From Stenotrophomonas maltophilia (GTDB lineage Bacteria; Pseudomonadota; Gammaproteobacteria; Xanthomonadales; Xanthomonadaceae): a stretch of 64,000 nt of DNA. Under the pieces are notes generated by a model. It had not been told where the DNA came from and searched no databases. It saw only the letters and a program-made list of their open reading frames with translations. The DNA lies in NCBI RefSeq assembly GCF_002799245.1, contig NZ_NEQV01000007.1:62001-126000 (forward strand), in the 5' to 3' direction. Shown in pieces: positions 25,964-33,043 of this stretch. Positions within the stretch are counted from its first letter, which is position 1, and every line of letters starts with the position of its first letter. The position numbers and the translations under genes were made by a program.

Positions 25964-26505
25964 GACGAGGCTCCGGCCAGGGATGGCGGGGGAGTGCGGG
26001 AACCGCGCCGGGCGGCCACGCACAGCAGCGAAAGCGCGATGCTCCAGCCCACGCCCAGCACCAGCAGCCCCTGCCACAGCGGTGCAGTGAGTCGAACCGC
26101 ATCGAAACCACGCGCCGCGGAGAGATAGGCCAGCGGTGCCAGCAGCAGGCCGAACAGGGCCGGCAGGGCAGGGTGGCGCAGCAGGAAGCGCATCGAGGTG
26201 GTCAGCGTCATCGCGAACGCGGCCCACAGCGCCATGATCCAGGGCGGCGGCGCCCAGCCCAGCGGGGCGGCGGCGTAGCGCACGGTGCCGCTGGCGGCGG
26301 CGCTGGCGTCGACCAGCCATGCGCAGGCCAGCGCCAGCATCATCAGCCGAAGATCCAGCCGAGGTTGCGGCGAAGTCAGCAGCTGGCTGCCGATGTAGAT
26401 CGTCGCCGCCAGCAGCGCAGGCCATTGCCAGCCGCGTCCGGCGCCGGCCACGGCGCACAGCCAGACCAGCTGGTTGCCAAGCAGATTGGCCCAGAACCGG
26501 CGCAT
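25960..26505 (-). CDS. DUF2878 membrane protein
   Basis: 181 residues with about five hydrophobic segments and few polar loops. The N-terminus FWANLLGNQLVWLCAVAGAGRGW and the pattern of short helices match DUF2878, a family repeatedly found beside CFA-type methyltransferase, DUF1365 and amine-oxidase genes. Function unknown; inner-membrane location inferred. It begins two bases after the stop of the upstream CFA synthase gene. Confidence 0.7.
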   Translation of the reverse strand: MRRFWANLLGNQLVWLCAVAGAGRGWQWPALLAATIYIGSQLLTSPQPRLDLRLMMLALACAWLVDASAAASGTVRYAAAPLGWAPPPWIMALWAAFAMTLTTSMRFLLRHPALPALFGLLLAPLAYLSAARGFDAVRLTAPLWQGLLVLGVGWSIALSLLCVAARRGSRTPPPSLAGASS

Positions 26506-26506
26506 C

Positions 26507-27766
26507 TCAGTTGCCTTGACCCAGTGAGGCGCCCGGACGATGGCCCGGGCGCGCCAGTAGCAGATGCGAGACCCCGATCGAACGCTCCAGGAAGCCGCCC
26601 TCGCAGTAGGCGAGATAGAACTCCCACAGCCGGCAGAAGCGCGCATCGAAGCCCTGCGCCTGCACGGCGGGCAACTGGGCCAGGAAGCGCGTGCGCCACG
26701 CGCGCAGGGTCAACGCGTAGGAGTGGCCGAAGTCCTGCTGGGCGATCAGCTGCAGGTCACTGCAGCGCGTCTTGGCAGCCATGACTGCATTGATCGACGG
26801 AATGAAGCTGCCCGGGAACACATGGCGCTTGATGTAGTCGACGCTGCGCCGGGCCTGCTCGTAGCGATGGTCCTCGATGGTGATGGCCTGCAGCAGCGCA
26901 ACACCATCAGGCTTCAGCAGGCGCTGCAGCGTAGCCATGTAGGTACCCAGGTATTCCGCACCGATGGCTTCGATCATCTCGATCGACACCAGCTTGTCGT
27001 ACTGGCCCTGCAGGTCGCGATAGTCCTGCATCAGCAGCGTGACCTGGTCCTGCAGGCCGGCGTTCCGGACGCGCTCGGTGGCCAACGCATGCTGCTCGGC
27101 AGAGATGGTGGTGGTGGTGACGTGGCAGCCGTAGTGCTGCGCCGCGTGCAGCGCAAAGCCACCCCAGCCGGTGCCGATCTCCACCACGCGGTCACCCGGC
27201 GTGAGCTGCAGCTGCTGGCAGATGCGGTCCAGCTTGCGCCGCGAGGCAGATTCCAGCGACTCGCCTTCCTCGGCGAACAGGGCAGAGGAATACATCAGGT
27301 CCGGTGACAGGAACAGGGCGAAGAAGTCGTTGCCAAGATCGTAGTGCGCGGCGATGTTGCGACGGCTGCCTGCGCGGCTGTTGCGGCGCAGGCGGTTCCA
27401 GCCACGCAGCAGCCAGCCGCCCACGCGGGCCGGGCCACGCTCCATGCCGTCGAGCAGGTCGCGATTGCGCACCAGCAGGCGGATCAGGGCGACCAGGTCG
27501 TCGCAGCGCCATTCGCCGTGGATGTAGCTTTCGCCGGCCCCCACGCTGCCTTGCGCGGCGACCTTGCGGTAGAACGCCGGGTCATCGATGGTGACGGTGG
27601 CCTGCAGTTCGCCGCGGGCATCGCCCAACCAGACTTCGCCCAGTGCGTCGCGCACGCACAGCCGGCCCTCGCGCAGCGGGGCGAGCTGGGCCAGCAGGCG
27701 CCGGCGCAGGAAGGCATCCAGTGCACCGGGGCGCGGCAGTGCGACCGAAGGAGTCATCGAGTTCAT
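26507..27766 (-). CDS. Cyclopropane-fatty-acyl-phospholipid synthase family protein
   Basis: 419 residues. An N-terminal CFA domain (about 1-120) precedes the catalytic core with AHYDLGNDFFALFLSPDLMYSSALF, SAM motif VVEIGTGWGGFALHAA near residue 195, and VSIEMIEAIG. It should transfer methylene or methyl from SAM to cis double bonds of membrane phospholipids. The start is fixed by an ATGA overlap with the DUF1365 stop; an in-frame ATG nine codons upstream of it lies inside that gene. It shares the operon with the shorter methyltransferase at 24108. Confidence 0.88.
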   Translation of the reverse strand: MNSMTPSVALPRPGALDAFLRRRLLAQLAPLREGRLCVRDALGEVWLGDARGELQATVTIDDPAFYRKVAAQGSVGAGESYIHGEWRCDDLVALIRLLVRNRDLLDGMERGPARVGGWLLRGWNRLRRNSRAGSRRNIAAHYDLGNDFFALFLSPDLMYSSALFAEEGESLESASRRKLDRICQQLQLTPGDRVVEIGTGWGGFALHAAQHYGCHVTTTTISAEQHALATERVRNAGLQDQVTLLMQDYRDLQGQYDKLVSIEMIEAIGAEYLGTYMATLQRLLKPDGVALLQAITIEDHRYEQARRSVDYIKRHVFPGSFIPSINAVMAAKTRCSDLQLIAQQDFGHSYALTLRAWRTRFLAQLPAVQAQGFDARFCRLWEFYLAYCEGGFLERSIGVSHLLLARPGHRPGASLGQGN

Positions 27767-28530
27767 CGCGGTTTCCCTGCAAGGGTGGGGTGGTCGTGCA
27801 CGGGGTTGCGCTTCAGCCACAGCCGCAGCGCCTGCCAGTGGATGGCGGCCACCACCTGGGTGGTCATCAGGGGATAGCAGGCCAGCACCCGCGCCAGCCC
27901 GCGGCCATCCAGGGCGTGTCGCTGCATGGCCTGGGTGGCATCGAACTGGCGCACGCCGTCGCGCCAGACCTGCATGTGCACGCGCAGGTCCTCATCCGGG
28001 CGGTTGAACCGCCAGTCGTAATGGCAATCCATCGGCATGAAAGGCGAGACATGGAAGCATTTGTCGAACCGCCAACGCAGCGAGGCGCCTTCGTGCAGGG
28101 CCGTAGCGACCGGAAGGACGTAGGCATGCCGTTCCTTCCAGGGCGTATTGGTGATCTCGGCGATGATGCAGTCCAGGCTGCTGCCATCGGCCTGGTAGCA
28201 GTAGTAGAAGCTGACCGGGTTGAACACATGCCCGGCGAAGCGAAGATGGGTGAGCAGGCGCACCGGGCCGCTGGGCCGGTAGCCGAGCGTGGCTGCAGCG
28301 TGGTCGCGCACCGCATCGGCCAGTGGCCGTTGCGGATCGCCGAAGTAGTCGCTGCGGCGGAACTCGGCAAGGTTGCGGCGATTGACCGACCATAGCCAGC
28401 GGCCGTCGAACACCGTGTCCAGCTCGTCCAGGTCAAGCAGCAGCTGCGCGATGGGGTAGCGGAACGCGTGTGGACGCGGATGATGCCGGCGGTGCATCAC
28501 CTGCCCGAAGTAGAGCGCGCTGGCACTCAT
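27763..28530 (-). CDS. DUF1365 family protein
   Basis: 255 residues. DUF1365 motifs include YFGQVMHRRHHPRPHAFRYP at the N-terminus, HLRFAGHVFNPVSFYYCY near residue 95, and FHVSPFMPMDCHYDW. The family accompanies FAD amine-oxidase-like and CFA genes in many bacteria, but its reaction is not established. Overlaps with both neighbours (ATGA) show tight translational coupling. Confidence 0.88.
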   Translation of the reverse strand: MSASALYFGQVMHRRHHPRPHAFRYPIAQLLLDLDELDTVFDGRWLWSVNRRNLAEFRRSDYFGDPQRPLADAVRDHAAATLGYRPSGPVRLLTHLRFAGHVFNPVSFYYCYQADGSSLDCIIAEITNTPWKERHAYVLPVATALHEGASLRWRFDKCFHVSPFMPMDCHYDWRFNRPDEDLRVHMQVWRDGVRQFDATQAMQRHALDGRGLARVLACYPLMTTQVVAAIHWQALRLWLKRNPVHDHPTLAGKPR

Positions 28531-29804
28531 GCCGCCACCTCGCCCAGCGGCGGCGCCAAGCGGTGCGATGCGCAGGCCTGCAGCGCATCGACCACACGAC
28601 GGGCGCTGCGGATGCCATCCTCGTGGAAACCCCAGCCCCAATAGGCGCCTGCGAACCAGGTGTGGCGGTGGCCCTGCAGCTCGGCCCAGCGCTGTTGCGC
28701 GCGTACCGCCGCATGGTCGTGCACCGGGTGCGCGTAGTGCAGGGTGCGCAGCACCTTGCCGGGGTCGATGGCCGCGCTGCGGTTGAGCGTTACCACCAGG
28801 GGCGTGTCACCGGGCAGGCCCTGCAGCAGGTTCATGCAATAGCTCACCGTGCAGGGCGCAGCGGGATCGCGTGGCACGTGTGCGTTCCACGCCGCCCAGG
28901 CCTTGCGGTTGCGCGGCAGCAACGATGCATCAGTATGCAGCACCACCTCATTGGATTGATAGCGGATTGCACCCAGGACGTCGCGCTCGGCGGCGTCGGC
29001 ATCGGCCAGCAGGGCCAGCGCCTGGTCGCTGTGGCACGCCAGGATCACCTCGTCGAAGGCCTCCGCGCCGGCGGCGCTGTGCACGCGCACCCCCCATGGC
29101 ATGCGTTCGATGGCCGTCACCGGGCATTGCAGCCGCTCCTGCACCCGCCAGCGGCGGCGCAGCGCGTCCACATAGCGTGCCGATCCGCCGGTGACCACGC
29201 GCCAGTCCGGGCGGCCTGTCATCTGCAGCATCTGGTGGTTGGCCATGAACTGCGCCAGATACCGGGCCGGGAACGACTGCACGGTGGCCGTGGGAGACGA
29301 CCACAACGCCGACGCCATCGGCAGCAGGTGCTCTTCGATGAACGCCTCGCCATAGCGCTGGCTGCGCAGGTACTCGCCCAGCGTCGGTCCTTCCTGCTCG
29401 GCCAGCAGCAACGGTGTATCCCGATAGAACCGGCGCAGATCGGCCAGCATGCCCCAGAAGCGCGACGACACCAGGTTGCGGCGCTGGCAGAACAAACCAT
29501 CCAGCGAGGTGGCGTTGTACTCCACGCCACTGCGCTCGCTGTGCATCGAGAAGCTCATCGTGGTCGGCTGCGAGGCCACGCCCAGCGCATCGAACAGCGC
29601 CGTCAGCAACGGGTAGTGCAGGGGATTGAAGACGATGAAGCCGGTATCCACCGCCATGCGCACGCCATCCACCTGCACGTCGTGGGTGTGGGTGTGCCCG
29701 CCCATATGGCTGTTGGCTTCGAACAGCGTGACGTCGTGCTGGCCATCCAGCCACCAGGCACTGGCCAGCCCCGCGATACCCGAGCCGATGACCGCGATGC
29801 GCAT
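28527..29804 (-). CDS. FAD-dependent amine-oxidase-like oxidoreductase
   Basis: 425 residues. The dinucleotide-binding motif MRIAVIGSGIAGLASAWWL opens the protein, with Glu ending the second strand (TLFEAN) and the GG doublet MGGHTHT. A C-terminal FAD motif around FAGAYWGWGFHEDGI completes the fold. Relatives act on membrane lipids or carotenoid-like substrates; an oxidation or desaturation step in acyl-chain remodelling is inferred. It lies one base downstream of the desaturase gene. Confidence 0.85.
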   Translation of the reverse strand: MRIAVIGSGIAGLASAWWLDGQHDVTLFEANSHMGGHTHTHDVQVDGVRMAVDTGFIVFNPLHYPLLTALFDALGVASQPTTMSFSMHSERSGVEYNATSLDGLFCQRRNLVSSRFWGMLADLRRFYRDTPLLLAEQEGPTLGEYLRSQRYGEAFIEEHLLPMASALWSSPTATVQSFPARYLAQFMANHQMLQMTGRPDWRVVTGGSARYVDALRRRWRVQERLQCPVTAIERMPWGVRVHSAAGAEAFDEVILACHSDQALALLADADAAERDVLGAIRYQSNEVVLHTDASLLPRNRKAWAAWNAHVPRDPAAPCTVSYCMNLLQGLPGDTPLVVTLNRSAAIDPGKVLRTLHYAHPVHDHAAVRAQQRWAELQGHRHTWFAGAYWGWGFHEDGIRSARRVVDALQACASHRLAPPLGEVAA

Positions 29805-29805
29805 C

Positions 29806-30756
29806 TCAGTACCTCGCCTTGGCCAGCACCCACTCGGGGATGGGCTTGAGCCCTTTGACCAGGCCCAGTGCCGCCATCGCGCGCAACCCGTACCAGGTCA
29901 GGTCCACTTCCCACCAGCGAAAGCCCTGACGGACAGTGCCGGGGAAGAAGTGATGGTTGTTGTGCCAGCCCTCACCGAAGGTCAGCAGCGCCAGCCACAG
30001 GTTGTTGCGGCTGTCGTCACGGGTCTCGAAGCGGCGGCGTCCGAAGCGGTGCGCCAGTGAATTGATGGTGACGGTGGCATGGAACAGCACGATGGTGGAG
30101 ATGAAGAAGCCCCACACCAGCAGCTGCGGGCCGGAGGTGTGCAGGCCCGGCGCCCAGCGCTGCAACCCGGCGCCCAGTGCGTACAGCGCCGCGGCCAGCA
30201 GCACCGGCACGGCCGTATCGAAGCGGTCCAGCCAGCGCAGTTCCGGGAAGCGCGCCAGGTCCGGCACCCGTGACAGATCGGTGGCAAAGGCCTCGCGGGT
30301 CAGGAACCAGCCCATGTGGCTGCGCCAGAAGCCGCCCTCGCGCGGGGAATGCGGGTCCAGCGGCTGGTCGGCGTGCCGATGGTGGTGGCGATGATGGGCG
30401 GCCCACCACAGCGGCCCGCGCTGCACGCTGGACGCGCCGATCACCGCGAACACGAACTGCACCGGACGCGATGCCTGGAAGGTGCGGTGCGAGAAGTAGC
30501 GGTGATAGAACGCCGTGATGGCGAACATGCGCAGCGCATAGAGCACTACGGCGACGATGACCGCTGTCCACGAGATGCCCACCCAGATCACCGCGATGCA
30601 GGCCAGGTGCATCAGCGCGAACGGCACGGCGCGTAGCCAATCGATGCGCCCTGGCTGCTCGCCGTTGGCTTCTGCGGCGTTGCCGGCATCGAACCAGCGC
30701 TGCAGCGTGCGCAGCAGGCGCCAGCGTCGACGGGGGAGGGGCGCTACAGAGGCCAT
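29806..30756 (-). CDS. Membrane fatty-acid desaturase, delta-9 type
   Basis: 316 residues with four to five membrane segments. The three histidine boxes are complete: HRYFSH near residue 85, HHRHHHRHAD near 121 and GWHNNHHFF near 264. These bind the di-iron centre that inserts a double bond in acyl-CoA or acyl-lipid chains. It is the first gene of an eight-gene operon running to 23557, and an ECF-type promoter lies 31-57 nt upstream of its start. Confidence 0.92.
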   Translation of the reverse strand: MASVAPLPRRRWRLLRTLQRWFDAGNAAEANGEQPGRIDWLRAVPFALMHLACIAVIWVGISWTAVIVAVVLYALRMFAITAFYHRYFSHRTFQASRPVQFVFAVIGASSVQRGPLWWAAHHRHHHRHADQPLDPHSPREGGFWRSHMGWFLTREAFATDLSRVPDLARFPELRWLDRFDTAVPVLLAAALYALGAGLQRWAPGLHTSGPQLLVWGFFISTIVLFHATVTINSLAHRFGRRRFETRDDSRNNLWLALLTFGEGWHNNHHFFPGTVRQGFRWWEVDLTWYGLRAMAALGLVKGLKPIPEWVLAKARY

Positions 30757-30787
30757 GGCGGATCTCGGCGGGTGTCGTGTCTTCCTT

Positions 30788-30814
30788 TACGCAGCAGGAT
30801 GCGGAATGGATGCG
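30788..30814 (-). promoter_or_regulatory. ECF-type promoter of the lipid operon
   Basis: The minus strand reads CGCATCC, 16 bp, CGTAAAGG. Spacing and both boxes match the other three promoters. It precedes the desaturase start by about 31 nt. Confidence 0.7.
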
Positions 30815-30837
30815 CCACGGCGCAGTAAATTTCGACT

Positions 30838-31614
30838 TCACCTGGGCGTCACGACGCAGCGCTCAACCAGCGGGTGCGCCCACGCTGCCTGCCACTCGCT
30901 TGCAGTCCGCTCGGCAGCTGGCAGGCTGAAGCGCACCGTCACCAGTGGATAGGTGCCGCGTGCATCGCGCAGGTTGCTGGTGCCATGGAACTCCAGCAGG
31001 CGGCGGTCGGCGTTGGCATAGACCAGGGCCAGGCGCGGCGCGATGCCGCCGTACCAGGTATCCAGACTGACCTCGATCGACTGGGCGTCGATGTCCTGCC
31101 AGCGCAGGGGGCCGGTGCGCCGCACCTGCACCGGGAAGTAGCGCTGGCGGCCTGGCACCAGGAAGGGCAGCGTGATGCGTTCGCCGCGCAGCAGTGCCGG
31201 CCAGTGCAGGCGCACGGCTGCGTCGAATCCCGCATCGATCACTGCAGCCGGCGGCAGTTCAAGCCGGCGCTGGCGCAGTGGGCTGGTGGAGTCCTCCTTC
31301 CAGCTGATCGACACGGAATCGCCGGCGGCCTCGACCGTGGCCTGCTGGCCGCTGCGGCGGTCCTCCAGCGAGTAGCCCCGCGCCTGCGGGCGGGTGCTGG
31401 CCGGCAGATGCTTGCGCGCGAAGGGCTGGCCGTCCGGGCACTGGTACAGCACCCAGCGCTCGGCACCCTCCGTGGCCTCGCGCCGCCAGTGCACTTCACG
31501 GTAGAGCAGGTCGCCCTGGGCAGAGGTGGCAACGCCCTCGCTTCGCAGCCAGGGCGCCGCCAGCGCGGCATGGGGCAGGCACAGCAGCAGCCAGGCAATG
31601 CGCATGGCGTTCAT
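30838..31614 (-). CDS. Secreted protein of unknown function in the ECF/ChrR locus
   Basis: 258 residues with a signal peptide (MNAMRIAWLLLCLPHAALA). The mature part is beta-rich; I do not recognise a domain with confidence. An ATG at 31638 lies inside the -10 box of its promoter, so the start must be downstream; 31614 or 31605 is likely. Its own ECF-type promoter and its place between sigma factor and lipid operon tie it to the same stress response; a lipid-handling or envelope role is a guess. Confidence 0.7.
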   Translation of the reverse strand: MNAMRIAWLLLCLPHAALAAPWLRSEGVATSAQGDLLYREVHWRREATEGAERWVLYQCPDGQPFARKHLPASTRPQARGYSLEDRRSGQQATVEAAGDSVSISWKEDSTSPLRQRRLELPPAAVIDAGFDAAVRLHWPALLRGERITLPFLVPGRQRYFPVQVRRTGPLRWQDIDAQSIEVSLDTWYGGIAPRLALVYANADRRLLEFHGTSNLRDARGTYPLVTVRFSLPAAERTASEWQAAWAHPLVERCVVTPR

Positions 31615-31637
31615 CCGGAAGGGGAGGGCCCAGGTCA

Positions 31638-31664
31638 TACGGCGGGGATGGCCGGTTGGATGCG
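31638..31664 (-). promoter_or_regulatory. ECF-type promoter of the secreted unknown
   Basis: The minus strand reads CGCATCC, 16 bp, CGTATGACC. It overlaps nothing coding and stands back-to-back with the sigma-gene promoter, the -35 boxes being 12 bp apart. Confidence 0.65.
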
Positions 31665-31674
31665 TTGTGCCGCC

Positions 31675-31701
31675 TGCATCCAATTGCGGCCTCCGCACGT
31701 A
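31675..31701 (+). promoter_or_regulatory. ECF-type promoter of the sigma/ChrR operon (autoregulation)
   Basis: TGCATCC, 16 bp after GCATCC, then CGTACAGAGG. The -10 ends 37 nt before ATG 31739. Its match to the promoters of the neighbouring genes implies that the sigma factor drives its own transcription. Confidence 0.7.
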
Positions 31702-31738
31702 CAGAGGACAGACCTTCACCCGCCCGCCGCGAACGCCG

Positions 31739-32362
31739 ATGTACCCTGACGCCGCCAGCCATCTCCTCACCTTCGATAGCGTACGCATCGTGTCCAGCGC
31801 CCAGCAGCCGAGCAGCGAGCCGACGAACTGGGCCGGTGACATGGACGGCGTGGCGCGGCTTCGTGACCGTGACTGCTTCATGCGGATCTACGACTACTTC
31901 ATGCCGCGGCTGTGCGTGTACCTGCGTGGCCTGGGCGTGCCCGATGCGGTGGCCGAGGAGTTGGCGCAGGAGAGCCTGCTGCGGCTATGGCTGCGGGCCG
32001 CCGACTTCAACCCCGCACAGGGTGCCTTGAGTACGTGGCTGTATCGTATTGCCCGCAACCTGCATATCGATCGCATACGGCGCGAACGCAGCTGGATGCA
32101 GGTGCAGGCGGCGGTGGAGGATGCTGCGACGGTGGATATGATCGATCGCAGCAGCGCCGAACAGTTCGCCGACCAGGCACGCCTGCGCCAGCGCATCAAC
32201 GAGCTGCCCGCAGTGCAGGCGCGCCTGGTGCGGATGTCCTATTTCGAGGCCAAGAGCCACAGCGAGATAGCCGAGGCGCTCGGCATGCCGTTGGGTACGG
32301 TCAAATCACACCTGCGGCGTGCGTTCCTGCAGCTGCAGTCGAAAGTGGGAGGTGCGCTGTGA
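31739..32362 (+). CDS. ECF RNA polymerase sigma factor, ChrR-associated group
   Basis: 207 residues from ATG 31739; GTG 31790 (190 residues) is an alternative, as neither has a clear ribosome site. Region 2 spans FMRIYDYFMPRL to WLYRIARNLHIDRIRRER, and region 4 contains LVRMSYFEAKSHSEIAEALGMPLGTVKSHLRRAF. The adjacent zinc anti-sigma gene overlaps its stop as GTGA, the standard rpoE-chrR arrangement. In Rhodobacter that pair responds to singlet oxygen. Four GCATCC-N16-CGTA promoters nearby are its probable targets. Confidence 0.9.
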   Translation: MYPDAASHLLTFDSVRIVSSAQQPSSEPTNWAGDMDGVARLRDRDCFMRIYDYFMPRLCVYLRGLGVPDAVAEELAQESLLRLWLRAADFNPAQGALSTWLYRIARNLHIDRIRRERSWMQVQAAVEDAATVDMIDRSSAEQFADQARLRQRINELPAVQARLVRMSYFEAKSHSEIAEALGMPLGTVKSHLRRAFLQLQSKVGGAL

Positions 32363-33033
32363 ATCCGCACCACCATCTGCACGAATCCACCCTGATGAGC
32401 TATGCCGCAGGCGCGCTGCCGGCGCCGTTGAGCATCGTGGCCGGTGCGCACCTGGAGCAGTGCCCGCATTGCCGCCAGCGCCTGCGCGAGGCCGAGGCGA
32501 TCGGCTCCGCACTGCTGGAGCAGACCCAGCCGGCCAGTGCGGATCTGCGGCGCGAGCAGCTGCGCGAGGCCATGCTGATGCAGCTGGCCACGGAAACGCC
32601 GATTGCCAGGACGGCAGCCGCGCGCCCTGTGCCGAAGGAGCGGCCCGAGGCCGATCCGGATCATCTGCCCGCCTCGCTGCACCCCTACTTCGGCGCTTCG
32701 CTCAGCGCGCTGCGCTGGCGCTGGATGGCGCCGGGGGTGCACTGCATCCGTGCCGCGCAGATGCCCTCGCTGATCATGCTGAAGATTGCACCGGGCAAGT
32801 GCCTTCCCATGCACAGCCATGGGCGCAGCGAACTGACCCAGATCCTGCGGGGGTCATACAACGACGCGCTGGGGCTGTTCGCACCGGGTGATGTGGCGGA
32901 TCTGGATGAGGACGTGGAGCATCAACCGGTAACCGCACCGGGGGTGCCGTGCATCTGCGTGTCGGCGCTGGATGCACCGCTGGTGTTCAGTGGCTGGCTG
33001 GCACGGAAGATCCAGCGGCTTGTGAAGCTCTAG
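32359..33033 (+). CDS. chrR: ChrR-type zinc anti-sigma factor with cupin domain
   Basis: 224 residues from GTG 32359. The N-terminal zinc site is complete: His6, His31, Cys35 and Cys38 (HLEQCPHC), the same numbering as in Rhodobacter ChrR. The C-terminal cupin-like domain starts near residue 110 and keeps PMHSHGRSE plus a later EDVEHQP His, the second metal site needed in ChrR for release of the sigma factor under singlet oxygen. It should hold the sigma factor inactive in unstressed cells. Translation is coupled through a 4-bp overlap. Confidence 0.92.
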   Translation: MNPHHHLHESTLMSYAAGALPAPLSIVAGAHLEQCPHCRQRLREAEAIGSALLEQTQPASADLRREQLREAMLMQLATETPIARTAAARPVPKERPEADPDHLPASLHPYFGASLSALRWRWMAPGVHCIRAAQMPSLIMLKIAPGKCLPMHSHGRSELTQILRGSYNDALGLFAPGDVADLDEDVEHQPVTAPGVPCICVSALDAPLVFSGWLARKIQRLVKL

Positions 33034-33043
33034 CGGGTTCCGC

